Below, in pieces: positions 7,163 through 14,350 of a stretch of DNA of 19,899 bases. A model generated the notes under the pieces. It did not search any database and was not told the DNA's origin. It worked only from the letters and a program-made list of their open reading frames with translations. A program made the translations under genes and the position numbers. This DNA comes from JACQXM01 sp964569425. Its GTDB lineage: Bacteria > Planctomycetota > Phycisphaerae > UBA1845. The first letter of the stretch is position 1. Each line of letters opens with the position of its first letter. The stretch is from assembly GCA_964569425.1 (NCBI GenBank), contig CAZMVD010000072.1, forward strand, positions 1 through 19,899, given 5' to 3'.

Positions 7163-7251
7163 AGAATGGCAAATCGCGAAAGAAGTGAGGAACACTCATC
7201 CCGCGCGGCGCGGTTTCCATTCGCCATTCTTGATTCGACATTCGACATTGA
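7163..7251. repeat. Paired, inverted heptad-repeat arrays forming a long imperfect hairpin
   Basis: The left arm reads GAATGGC, AAATCGC (7164-7177). The right arm holds five units on the other strand: CCATTCG, CCATTCT, TGATTCG, ACATTCG, ACATTGA (7217-7251). The reverse complement of 7217-7230 matches 7163-7176 at 12 of 14 bases. Between the arms is a perfect GC-only palindrome, CCGCGC-G-GCGCGG, at 7201-7213. The arrangement starts right after the radical SAM stop codon and could fold into a two-level RNA stem-loop. No T-run follows. Confidence 0.7.
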
Positions 7252-7323
7252 AGTCGTGTGATATACGCTGAATCGCGTGCGTTGTTGGCCCCTGTAGTTC
7301 AAACCATATCCATGGATTGACCT
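7163..7323. other. Intergenic gap with inverted heptad arrays
   Basis: No gene is seen in these 161 bases. Their first half is filled by the inverted heptad arrays listed separately. The second half (7252-7323) has only weak promoter-like bases (TCGACA at 7235 and GATATA at 7260, with a 19-base spacer), which I do not call. Confidence 0.5.
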
Positions 7324-8760
7324 TTGAAGCTCGTCGGTAACTTTCTTTCCCTGGCCGGCGCGGAAGGGCTCAGCAAGCTCATCACCTTCGTCGCCTTTGC
7401 GTACATCGCGCGGCTGGCCGGGCCGGAAGGACTGGGCTATGTCGAGTTTGCCGGCGCGGTGATGCTGTGCGCCGTGCTGGTGGTCGATCAGGGGTTGGGT
7501 TCGTTCGGCGCCCGCGAGATCGCGCGCAACCCCGCCGCGACGGAAGCATTGGTCGGCGAGATCGTGTTCGTGCGCCTGGTGCTGGCGGTGCTGGCGCTGG
7601 CGGGCATCGCGGTGTTCGCCTGGTGGCTCGACCGCGGCCCGATACAGACACAGCTGCTTTTGATTTACGGCGCCAGCCTGCTGGGCATGCCCCTCGTGCT
7701 CCAATGGGTTTTCCAGGGCCACGAACGCATGCACACCGTCGCGGCGATGCAGATCATCCGCCAGGGGGTGTTTGCCGCGGTGATCTTCCTGACGCTGCAC
7801 GGGGCTGCCCGTCTGTGGCTGGTCGCTGTGGCTGAAGTGGCGGCCGTCGCTGCCGCCGCCGCGTTCGGCGTTTATCGCTATCGCCATCTCGTGGGCCGGG
7901 CGATTCGAATTCGCGCCACCGTTTCCTGGTCCCACCTGCGCGAAGGAATGACCATCGGCCTCAGTCAGGTGCTGTGGTCCGTGAAGATGTTCGGCGCCAC
8001 GTTGTTCGTGGGGCTGCTCGGTTCGCCCGACGACACCGGCTACTTTGGCGGCTGCATGCGCATTTTGGTGGCCATGCACGCCTTCATCTGGCTCTATTAT
8101 TTCAACCTCCTGCCGTCGATGTCGCGGTCGTGGCAGGGCGGCGACGGCTTCGGGCGTCTGATCGGCGAATCGATGCGCTACGTCGGCTGGCTGGCACTGG
8201 GCGGCGGGTTGTTGTGGGTGCTGCTGGCGCCCACGATCGTGCGCGTGGCCTACGGCGCGGCTTTCGTGCCGGCCGGGCCGGTGCTCCAGTGGATGGGCGG
8301 TGTGTGCGCGCTGGCGGCGCTGAGCGGCCACTTCCGTTTCGGGTTGATCGCCGCAGGTCGGCAGACGGCCGAAATGATCACCGCGGCAATCGGTGCGGTC
8401 GTAGCGTTAGTACTCATTCCGATCGGTTATTCACGCTGGGGCGCCGCGGGGGCGGCCATGGCGCTGGTCGCCGCCGAAACCGCGGTGTGGCTGAGTGCCT
8501 GGGCGTGGGCGCGGCGGCTGCTGGGACTGTCGGGGCATCTGATGAGCCTGATACGCCCGGTTCTGGTGATCGGCGCCATCACCGCGCTGATGATCGCGCT
8601 GGATCCGGGACTCGCAGGTTCGGTCGCCCTGGCCGTTGTGGTAACCACCGCGATTGCCATTGTGGCCGATTCGGTGGTCCGTGATCGCTGCCGCCAGATG
8701 TTGGCCGGCACGGCCGCGCAATGGCGGCGAATTCGAACAGCGCGACTCAGGGCGCTCTGA
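7324..8760 (+). CDS. Wzx-type polysaccharide flippase
   Basis: This 478-residue polytopic membrane protein belongs to the MOP/MVF superfamily that flips undecaprenyl-linked oligosaccharides from the inner to the outer face of the cytoplasmic membrane. The N-terminus (NFLSLAGAEGLSKLITFVAF, then IARLAGPEGLGYVEFA and DQGLGSFGAREIAR) matches the conserved first two helices and the charged GxREIAR loop of Wzx proteins. About 12-14 hydrophobic segments span the full length, the usual size for the family. I chose TTG 7324 because the conserved N-terminus begins there and no ATG or GTG precedes it in frame; no Shine-Dalgarno site is obvious. It shows that the cluster uses a Wzx-type route, although no Wzy polymerase is recognised next to it. 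Confidence 0.88.
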   Translation: MKLVGNFLSLAGAEGLSKLITFVAFAYIARLAGPEGLGYVEFAGAVMLCAVLVVDQGLGSFGAREIARNPAATEALVGEIVFVRLVLAVLALAGIAVFAWWLDRGPIQTQLLLIYGASLLGMPLVLQWVFQGHERMHTVAAMQIIRQGVFAAVIFLTLHGAARLWLVAVAEVAAVAAAAAFGVYRYRHLVGRAIRIRATVSWSHLREGMTIGLSQVLWSVKMFGATLFVGLLGSPDDTGYFGGCMRILVAMHAFIWLYYFNLLPSMSRSWQGGDGFGRLIGESMRYVGWLALGGGLLWVLLAPTIVRVAYGAAFVPAGPVLQWMGGVCALAALSGHFRFGLIAAGRQTAEMITAAIGAVVALVLIPIGYSRWGAAGAAMALVAAETAVWLSAWAWARRLLGLSGHLMSLIRPVLVIGAITALMIALDPGLAGSVALAVVVTTAIAIVADSVVRDRCRQMLAGTAAQWRRIRTARLRAL

Positions 8761-8851
8761 ATCAACCTTTCGTTGTAGCGGACCATTGCAGCCAAGCTCA
8801 CTTCATAGAATAGGGCCGGGCGACCGGACACACACGGCAAGAGCAACTGCG

Positions 8852-10330
8852 GTGCGCCTGTTTGTGACCTGCTGGCTGGTGTACGGGCTGCACTTTGCCA
8901 CCAACACGGTGCGTGAGATCTACCCCGCGCTGTCGCTGGGCGATCACCTCAGTTTCGACGTCAACGAGTATGCAGGACTTCACCCGGATATTTTCGAACT
9001 GGCCGGGCGGGGCACGTTTATTAACAACAACCCCGGCGCGTCGATTCTCGGCGCAGTACCCTATGTGCTGGCCCGGCCGGTCATCGACCGCGTGGTGGAA
9101 CGGGTGCGCCAATCCCGCGCGGCGCGCGGCGACCACGAGCCGCCGCCGTTCGATTCGCCCTGGCCGATGGCGCGGGAGTTTTTCGAGCGATCCTACGAGA
9201 AGGGCTACGACATCAAGTTCGGCCTCGCCGCGGGGGTGATGCAGGTTGGGCTGATGGCGCCGCTATCGGCTTTGGCAGCGGTGGTGATGTTCCATCTGCT
9301 GCGCGCGGCCACGGGATCGGCGCGGGCGGCGTTATGGCTGGCGCTGCTCTACGCCTTCGCCACTCCGGTGTTCTTTCGCACCGCGCAGCTCAACCAGAAT
9401 TTGCTGGTGGCGCATTGTGCGTTGTTTGCGTTCGCCGCGATATGGCGACCGACGAGCAGCGATTCCGATGGCAAGCGCCCCTTATGGTGCCTGGCCGGGC
9501 TGTTGTGCGGATGGGCGGTGGTGTGCGACTACAGCGGCGTGGTGGTGGTGGCGGCGCTGGGTCTGTATGCCGTGCTGCGGCGAGGCGCGTTGCCTGCGGC
9601 ACTGCGGGCGCCCTCCGACCTATGGCGGTTCGCGGTCGGTGCGGCGCTGACCGGCGCCGTGCTTGTCCTATACCAGTGGGTTTGCTTCGGCCATCCGCTA
9701 TATCCGGCGCAGCACTACATGCCCGCGGCCACCTACACGCACCACGGTTACGTGGGCATGGACTGGCCGAAAGCCGACTTATTCTGGGATACATTGTTCA
9801 GCCCGCGGTTCGGGCTGTTGGTGTCCGCACCGCTTCTGGCGATGTCGCTCTATGTTCCGGCGTGGCGCGCGAAGGCCCGACTGGTAGGCAGCGCGGAGCT
9901 GTGGTGCATCCTGTTTGTCGCAGCGGCCTTTCTGCTCTTCAGCAGCGCGAACCAGTATGGGCGGATGCAATTCAACTCCGGGGTGCGCCACGTGGTGCCG
10001 ATCACGCCGTTTCTGTTCCTGCTGGCCGCCGGAACGCTGCTGCGGCTGCCGCCACTGTTGGCCGGGCTGGTGGGCGTAGCGGCCACGTGGTGGTCGTGGT
10101 GCCTGGCGATGTACCGCGAAGTAGAGTTGGGAACAGGCGTGCCCGATGCGTTTCTGCACATCACCCTGGGCGGCTTTCGCCTGCCGTGGCTGACCACGCT
10201 GGAGCGCATGGGAGCACACTTCCCTGGATTGTTCGATCGCGGTGTGTCGGCGCTGCCGTTGTTGGTGCTCCTGGCCGCGTGCCTGAGCGCCATCTGGCTG
10301 ACCGGCCGAACGCCGACTCCACTGAAATAG
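8852..10330 (+). CDS. GT-C-like polytopic membrane glycosyltransferase
   Basis: Starting from GTG 8852, this is a 492-residue membrane protein with about ten hydrophobic segments. The first extracytoplasmic loop carries acidic residues (D36 and E39 in SFDVNEYAGLHPD) and FINNNPGAS. A later segment reads FNSGVRHVVPITPFLFLLAAG. These fit the GT39/GT-C pattern, in which acidic loop residues bind the metal or donor and a G-x-R-x4-P-x2-PF motif precedes the last helices. Such enzymes use polyprenyl-phosphate sugars on the outer face of the membrane. The open frame reaches back to 8654 inside the flippase gene, but those residues are unconserved and hydrophilic, so the GTG just before the first helix is preferred. 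It could instead be a polymerase-like protein of unknown function. Confidence 0.65.
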   Translation: MRLFVTCWLVYGLHFATNTVREIYPALSLGDHLSFDVNEYAGLHPDIFELAGRGTFINNNPGASILGAVPYVLARPVIDRVVERVRQSRAARGDHEPPPFDSPWPMAREFFERSYEKGYDIKFGLAAGVMQVGLMAPLSALAAVVMFHLLRAATGSARAALWLALLYAFATPVFFRTAQLNQNLLVAHCALFAFAAIWRPTSSDSDGKRPLWCLAGLLCGWAVVCDYSGVVVVAALGLYAVLRRGALPAALRAPSDLWRFAVGAALTGAVLVLYQWVCFGHPLYPAQHYMPAATYTHHGYVGMDWPKADLFWDTLFSPRFGLLVSAPLLAMSLYVPAWRAKARLVGSAELWCILFVAAAFLLFSSANQYGRMQFNSGVRHVVPITPFLFLLAAGTLLRLPPLLAGLVGVAATWWSWCLAMYREVELGTGVPDAFLHITLGGFRLPWLTTLERMGAHFPGLFDRGVSALPLLVLLAACLSAIWLTGRTPTPLK

Positions 10331-10332
10331 GA
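10329..10332 (+). promoter_or_regulatory. Ribosome binding site suggesting a CTG start at 10341
   Basis: AGGA overlaps the stop codon of the preceding gene and ends eight bases before CTG 10341. No ATG, GTG or TTG stands at a suitable distance in that frame; the first is GTG 10425, after the first membrane helix. Confidence 0.4.
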
Positions 10333-10340
10333 ACACAGCA

Positions 10341-12083
10341 CTGACACTGTCGACACCAACAGGTTCCACCGGTCGCGCCGCCGGCATCGTTGCGGGGCTG
10401 CTCGCCGGTGCCGCACTGGCCGCGGTGGTGATGGCGGTCCACGCCGCCAATCCGCGCACGCTGGTTTCCACACACGGATTGTTGCACGCGGCCATCGTGC
10501 AGCGCATCGCCGCCGACTGGTCGCTGCCACCGGAGAACCCCTTTTTTGCGGGAGAGCCGGTGTGCTATTACTGGTTCTATCACTTGATCGCCGCGGGCAT
10601 CATGGTGGGCACCGGGCTGGACCCGTTGCACGCCTTGGAAGCGGTGACGATTCTCGGCGGATTTGTGCTTTTCGCCGCTGCAGTCGCCCTGGGCCGGTGC
10701 CTGTACGGCAGCATCACCGCCGGATTGTGCGTTGGATGGCTGGGGCTGGTGGGGGCCAACGCGCTTGGCCCGCTGATTTATGTGGCGCGGCGAATCTTCA
10801 TCGGGCCGGAGGTTTTCGCGAACAACCCCGAGACCATCTTCGGTCCGTACATCTATTGGAGCCAGGTGGGCGCACGATTGTACGGTCCCAACTTGCCCTA
10901 CTTCCTGAATATTACTTCGCGCCCTGCGGCGCTGGCCCTGCTTTTGGCGGCGACTTGGGCGCTGGCGCGCATCCTACAAGGCGGGAGTCTGCGCTTCGCT
11001 CTTGCACTCGGCGTGTTCGTCGCGCTGGCCGCGGCCATCAACCCATTGGTGGGTCTGGCCGGAACAGGAGCACTGGCGTTGGCGGTGACGATGGAATGCC
11101 TTCGGCGGCCCGTCGGCCAGATCCCGCCGGCTCCGACCTTCCGGTGGTCGCGTGCGGTGGTTCCCATGGTGCTTGGCCTGCTCATCGCACTCCCAACATT
11201 CTGGCACATGCTCACCCTTTCCAAAGGGGGCACACGGGTGGTGCTCTGGGAGTATCAAGGTTTGAAATATGCCGTGGCCGTGGCACTGGGAGCCGGCCCG
11301 CTGATCCTGATGGCCATGGCCGCACGCGGCCGGTTGAGCGCCGAGGCGCAGCGGTTCCACGGGATTCCCCTGCTCGCGGCGCTGGTGCTGCTGGCCGGCG
11401 CCGTGGTGATCGAACTGCCCGAGGGCAATTCGCACAACCTCTTCAACACCGCGGCGACGCTGCTCGCCGTTCCCGCGGCAGCCTGGTGCGGAACTGCGAT
11501 GAAGCCCAATCCCCGGACGAACCAGGCCCGGGCCTTGCTCCTTGTCTTCCTGTTTGTTCCTGGTGCCTGTTTGATGGTACACGCCTACACCGGCCGCGCA
11601 CCGATCGACGTCGGATTCCATGGTTCGCGCATCGTCCGTTTGCCGGAGGATGCGGACCTGGCAAGCGCGTATGCCTGGATTCGTGCGCACACACCGCGCG
11701 ATGCTGTGCTGGTCATTGATCCCGCAGCCAAACTCGCCGTCCAGGGCAACGTCTCGGAAGTTCCTGCGTTCACCGAACGCGCGCTTCTCGTGGACGTTCC
11801 CACGTACATGACCGAACCTTACGAAACGGCGGAGACGCGCTGGGCGCTTGCTTCCCGCATCATGGCCGGCCATTCTTACCATGAAGCAACCGATGGTGGT
11901 TTGATGCCTGGCAATCGACCAGTTTTCGTACTTCTTGACAACTCAAGCGTCCCAGTCGCGATCCGGGAGAAAATATCCGCCGTTGGAAAACCTCGTTTTG
12001 ACTCTGAGCTTGTAACTGTAATTCAGTGGCGGGGAGCGAATTCTGCTGGCACGTTGCAGAAAATTCAAGCGGATCAACCCTGA
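10341..12083 (+). CDS. GT-C-like membrane protein with YYW motif, probable CTG start
   Basis: With CTG 10341 as start the protein has 580 residues; with GTG 10425 it has 552. The upstream stretch encodes AAGIVAGLLAGAALAAVVMA, an obvious first membrane helix in the same frame, so the longer form is preferred. After this helix come THGLLHAAIVQRIA, then CYYWFYHLIAAG (C75-YYW), followed by about nine more helices. The C-terminal part from about residue 430 is a soluble domain (DADLASAYAWIRAHTPRDAVLV) like the periplasmic tail of many GT-C or DUF2298-like membrane proteins. The YYW/Y-rich loop recalls the Chlor_Arch_YYY family. A role as an outer-face glycosyltransferase or polymerase is inferred from the architecture and context only. 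Confidence 0.6.
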   Translation: MTLSTPTGSTGRAAGIVAGLLAGAALAAVVMAVHAANPRTLVSTHGLLHAAIVQRIAADWSLPPENPFFAGEPVCYYWFYHLIAAGIMVGTGLDPLHALEAVTILGGFVLFAAAVALGRCLYGSITAGLCVGWLGLVGANALGPLIYVARRIFIGPEVFANNPETIFGPYIYWSQVGARLYGPNLPYFLNITSRPAALALLLAATWALARILQGGSLRFALALGVFVALAAAINPLVGLAGTGALALAVTMECLRRPVGQIPPAPTFRWSRAVVPMVLGLLIALPTFWHMLTLSKGGTRVVLWEYQGLKYAVAVALGAGPLILMAMAARGRLSAEAQRFHGIPLLAALVLLAGAVVIELPEGNSHNLFNTAATLLAVPAAAWCGTAMKPNPRTNQARALLLVFLFVPGACLMVHAYTGRAPIDVGFHGSRIVRLPEDADLASAYAWIRAHTPRDAVLVIDPAAKLAVQGNVSEVPAFTERALLVDVPTYMTEPYETAETRWALASRIMAGHSYHEATDGGLMPGNRPVFVLLDNSSVPVAIREKISAVGKPRFDSELVTVIQWRGANSAGTLQKIQADQP

Positions 12084-12109
12084 CATCTCAGTTGGCTCGT
12101 GCTTATAGT
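12080..12109 (+). promoter_or_regulatory. Candidate sigma-70 promoter before the sulfatase module
   Basis: CTGACA (12080-12085, five of six to TTGACA) and TATAGT (12104-12109, five of six to TATAAT) are separated by 18 bases. The -35 box overlaps the stop codon of the preceding gene, and the -10 box lies 116 bases before the TTG start of the first sulfatase-fold gene. This is the best promoter match I found in the window, and it sits at the border of the decoration module. Confidence 0.4.
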
Positions 12110-12225
12110 TGCAGGTCGGCTGGAGTGCGTTGTTGCGCGTCGGCGTGTCCACGCGTCCGTTTGCCGTTGGGCATCCATGCAGGCGCCCCCGCGGGAATTG
12201 ATTGAAGTCAGGAGTGTAGCCCCGC
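12084..12225. other. Intergenic gap ahead of the decoration module
   Basis: These 142 bases hold the candidate promoter -10 region, a possible leader of about 110 bases and AGGAG at 12210-12214, 11 bases before TTG 12226. Unlike several other gaps in the window, it has no clear heptad repeat. No small gene was recognised. Confidence 0.45.
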
Positions 12226-14316
12226 TTGTTTTCCAAACTGAATCCATCTGACGCCGCGGTGACCCAGGCCCCGCTGGGAATCTATCCCATGCTCTGGCTG
12301 GGGGCGTGCTTCGGCACGGCGGCCGGTGCGCTGATCGCCACGGGCGAAGTCGTATTACAGGCCTGGAACATCAAACCCGTTTTCGCGCTGCTGAGTGTGT
12401 TTCTTTATGCACTGATCGGGGCCGCGGCCGGTTTGCCATTTGCCGGTGCCACGTGGCTGGGGCTGCGGGCGGTGCGCGTATACCCGACACCGTCGTTGGC
12501 GCTGGGCGTGCTGTCGGGGGTGACGCTGCAGGCGGTACTGCTCTTCACCGTCAGCCGATCGCTGATCATCCTCACGCTGCCGGCGTGCTGGATACTGGGT
12601 TTGATTATCATGAATGTCACCAGAGCGATCACCGTGCGCGGCATCGCTGCCTGGACGTTGTCGCTGATGGTCATTCTGATCATCCTCGCTTCCTTCGCCC
12701 AGGGTATGCACCGGGCCTTACCCTCCCGATGGCTTGCGTTGGCGCTGGTTGTCGCGGCGGGCGGCGTTCTCGCCATGGGCATGACGCTGCTGGTGCAGCG
12801 GTCGCGAGCCGCGACCATGATCCTGGCGCTGCTGGCGGCCTCTGTTCTCGGCAGCACCGTGTGGGCGTGGAATCAATCGCCCAGGGTTCCTTCCTCTTCG
12901 GCGTTGGCAACTTCGCCGCAACAGCCTCATGTCGTTCTCATTGTTCTCGACACGTTGCGGCGCGACCATCTGGGCTGCTACGGCTCTCCTGCCGGCCTGA
13001 CGCCGGTGCTCGACGAGCTGGCGGCGGAATCGACAGTGTACGACCGCGCCTACGCGACCGCGCCCTGGACGGTTCCCTCTCACGCTTCGATGTTTACGGG
13101 TCACTACGTGAAGTCCCACGGCTGCGACAGTTCTGAGCACCTGTGGCTCGATGACCGATGGCTGACTCTGCCGGAAATGCTCCAGGGAGAGAATTACCAG
13201 ACCGTTTCCCTGGTTGCCAATGTCACCCTGGAGTTGGCCAACTTTCGGCAGGGGTTCGATCACCATGTGTATTTGCGCCCCTCCCGTGCGCAGGGCGAAT
13301 TGCGCTTGACCAGCACGCTCAAGCGCTTCGGCTGGCCGGACCGCTGGGTGGATAAGGGCTCCGCCGAAGCCGTTATCGAGCTGGACGATTGGCTCACACA
13401 CCGCCGCGACGAGAGCAGGCCGATGTTCCTGTTTGTCAACCTTATGGAACCGCACCAGCCCTATTTGCCGCCCCAGCCGGAGCGAAACCGCCGGCTGCCC
13501 GATGGGTGCAGCGCGCGGGAGGCGGCCCGCCTGGGAGCCGACGAATTCGACGGCACGGAATGGCACGCGCGCCGCGTGGAGCCGGGGCAGAAGGCAGACC
13601 TCGCTCGAGCGCTCTATGAAGGTGAAGTCGCTTATCAGGATCGCAGGCTCGGCGATTTGCTCGACGTCCTTCGCACGCGGCTCGATCTGGACCGCGCGCT
13701 GTTGATCGTCACCTCCGATCATGGCGAGAATCTCGGCGAAGGGCGCCGCTGGGGGCACCTGTTTGCCATCAACGATCACCTGATCCACGTGCCCCTGCTC
13801 GTCCGTTACCCATCGAGCTTTCCACCCGGGCGGCGCATACCCGGCTTCTGTCAACTCGTGGATATCGTGCCTACGGTGTTTGACGTGTTGGGTCGCCCGG
13901 TTCCTGCGGACGATCTTCCCGGTCGCACCCTGGTGCCTGAGCACTTTGTCGCGCGAGACGCCGCCTTCGCGGAATGGGCGCCACAGCATTTCTCGTTGCG
14001 AACCATTGCCGAAACCCTGGGTGCCCAGGGATTCACGGATCGCTATAACGCCCGGCTGCGGACGGTGGTGACCGATGAGTACCAGTATGTCTGGTCCTCC
14101 GACGGGCGGCATCGCATGTACCACAAGCTCAGCGACCCGGACCAGAAACTCAATCTGGTGACCAACGAGCCGGCCGATGCCCGACGGCTGGATGACCAAC
14201 TGGCCCGCTGGTGGGCCGACACTCCGGCGTATGTACGGCCGGCCCTGCCTGCCGCGTCACCCATCGACCAAGACGCACTCGAGACCCTCAAGACTCTGGG
14301 CTACGTTGGGGACTGA
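12226..14316 (+). CDS. Membrane-anchored sulfatase-fold enzyme, Thr-type (first paralog)
   Basis: This 696-residue protein has about six N-terminal membrane helices (residues about 18-215), then a linker and a C-terminal alkaline-phosphatase-superfamily domain. The domain starts VVLIVLDTLRRD (D242 metal ligand), has APWTVPSHASMFTG around residue 282, FVNLMEPHQPY, and TSDHGENLG with D498 and H499 as metal ligands. In formylglycine sulfatases the active-site motif is C/S-x-P-x-R. Here the aligned residues are Thr282-V-P-S-His286, so formylglycine is not possible and Thr would be the nucleophile, as in lipoteichoic-acid synthases and phosphoethanolamine transferases. The layout suggests a periplasmic catalytic domain acting on lipid or glycan. 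TTG 12226 is chosen because AGGAG stands at 12210. It could be a phosphotransferase, phosphodiesterase or sulfatase; the substrate is unknown. Confidence 0.8.
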   Translation: MFSKLNPSDAAVTQAPLGIYPMLWLGACFGTAAGALIATGEVVLQAWNIKPVFALLSVFLYALIGAAAGLPFAGATWLGLRAVRVYPTPSLALGVLSGVTLQAVLLFTVSRSLIILTLPACWILGLIIMNVTRAITVRGIAAWTLSLMVILIILASFAQGMHRALPSRWLALALVVAAGGVLAMGMTLLVQRSRAATMILALLAASVLGSTVWAWNQSPRVPSSSALATSPQQPHVVLIVLDTLRRDHLGCYGSPAGLTPVLDELAAESTVYDRAYATAPWTVPSHASMFTGHYVKSHGCDSSEHLWLDDRWLTLPEMLQGENYQTVSLVANVTLELANFRQGFDHHVYLRPSRAQGELRLTSTLKRFGWPDRWVDKGSAEAVIELDDWLTHRRDESRPMFLFVNLMEPHQPYLPPQPERNRRLPDGCSAREAARLGADEFDGTEWHARRVEPGQKADLARALYEGEVAYQDRRLGDLLDVLRTRLDLDRALLIVTSDHGENLGEGRRWGHLFAINDHLIHVPLLVRYPSSFPPGRRIPGFCQLVDIVPTVFDVLGRPVPADDLPGRTLVPEHFVARDAAFAEWAPQHFSLRTIAETLGAQGFTDRYNARLRTVVTDEYQYVWSSDGRHRMYHKLSDPDQKLNLVTNEPADARRLDDQLARWWADTPAYVRPALPAASPIDQDALETLKTLGYVGD

Positions 14317-14350
14317 CGTTCGCCCAACAACAGTCGCTCCAGCCTCAAGC

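Noticed and set aside
361..7251. CRISPR array or insertion sequence as explanation for the repeats
   Set aside because: Units are 7 bases without spacers, there are no cas genes, no transposase, no target-site duplications and no terminal inverted repeats around genes.
8806..8811. TAGAAT as a -10 box before the first GT-C gene
   Set aside because: No -35 match stands 16-18 bases upstream; the best TTG is only 14 bases away with three of six bases matching.
8654..8851. Longer N-terminus of the first GT-C gene from 8654
   Set aside because: These codons lie mostly inside the flippase gene in another frame and give a charged, unconserved stretch before the first helix.
13060..13083. Classical formylglycine sulfatase assignment
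   Set aside because: The Cys/Ser and Arg of the C/S-x-P-x-R signature are Thr and His in both paralogs, so only the wider alkaline-phosphatase fold is supported.
12718..14199. 493-codon reverse-strand open frame opposite the first sulfatase-fold gene
   Set aside because: The + strand encodes a protein with intact metal-binding motifs and a paralog; the reverse frame has no family features.
14177..14350. Longer N-terminus of the SGNH gene from 14177
   Set aside because: It overlaps the last 140 bases of the sulfatase-fold gene in another frame and encodes no family-like sequence.
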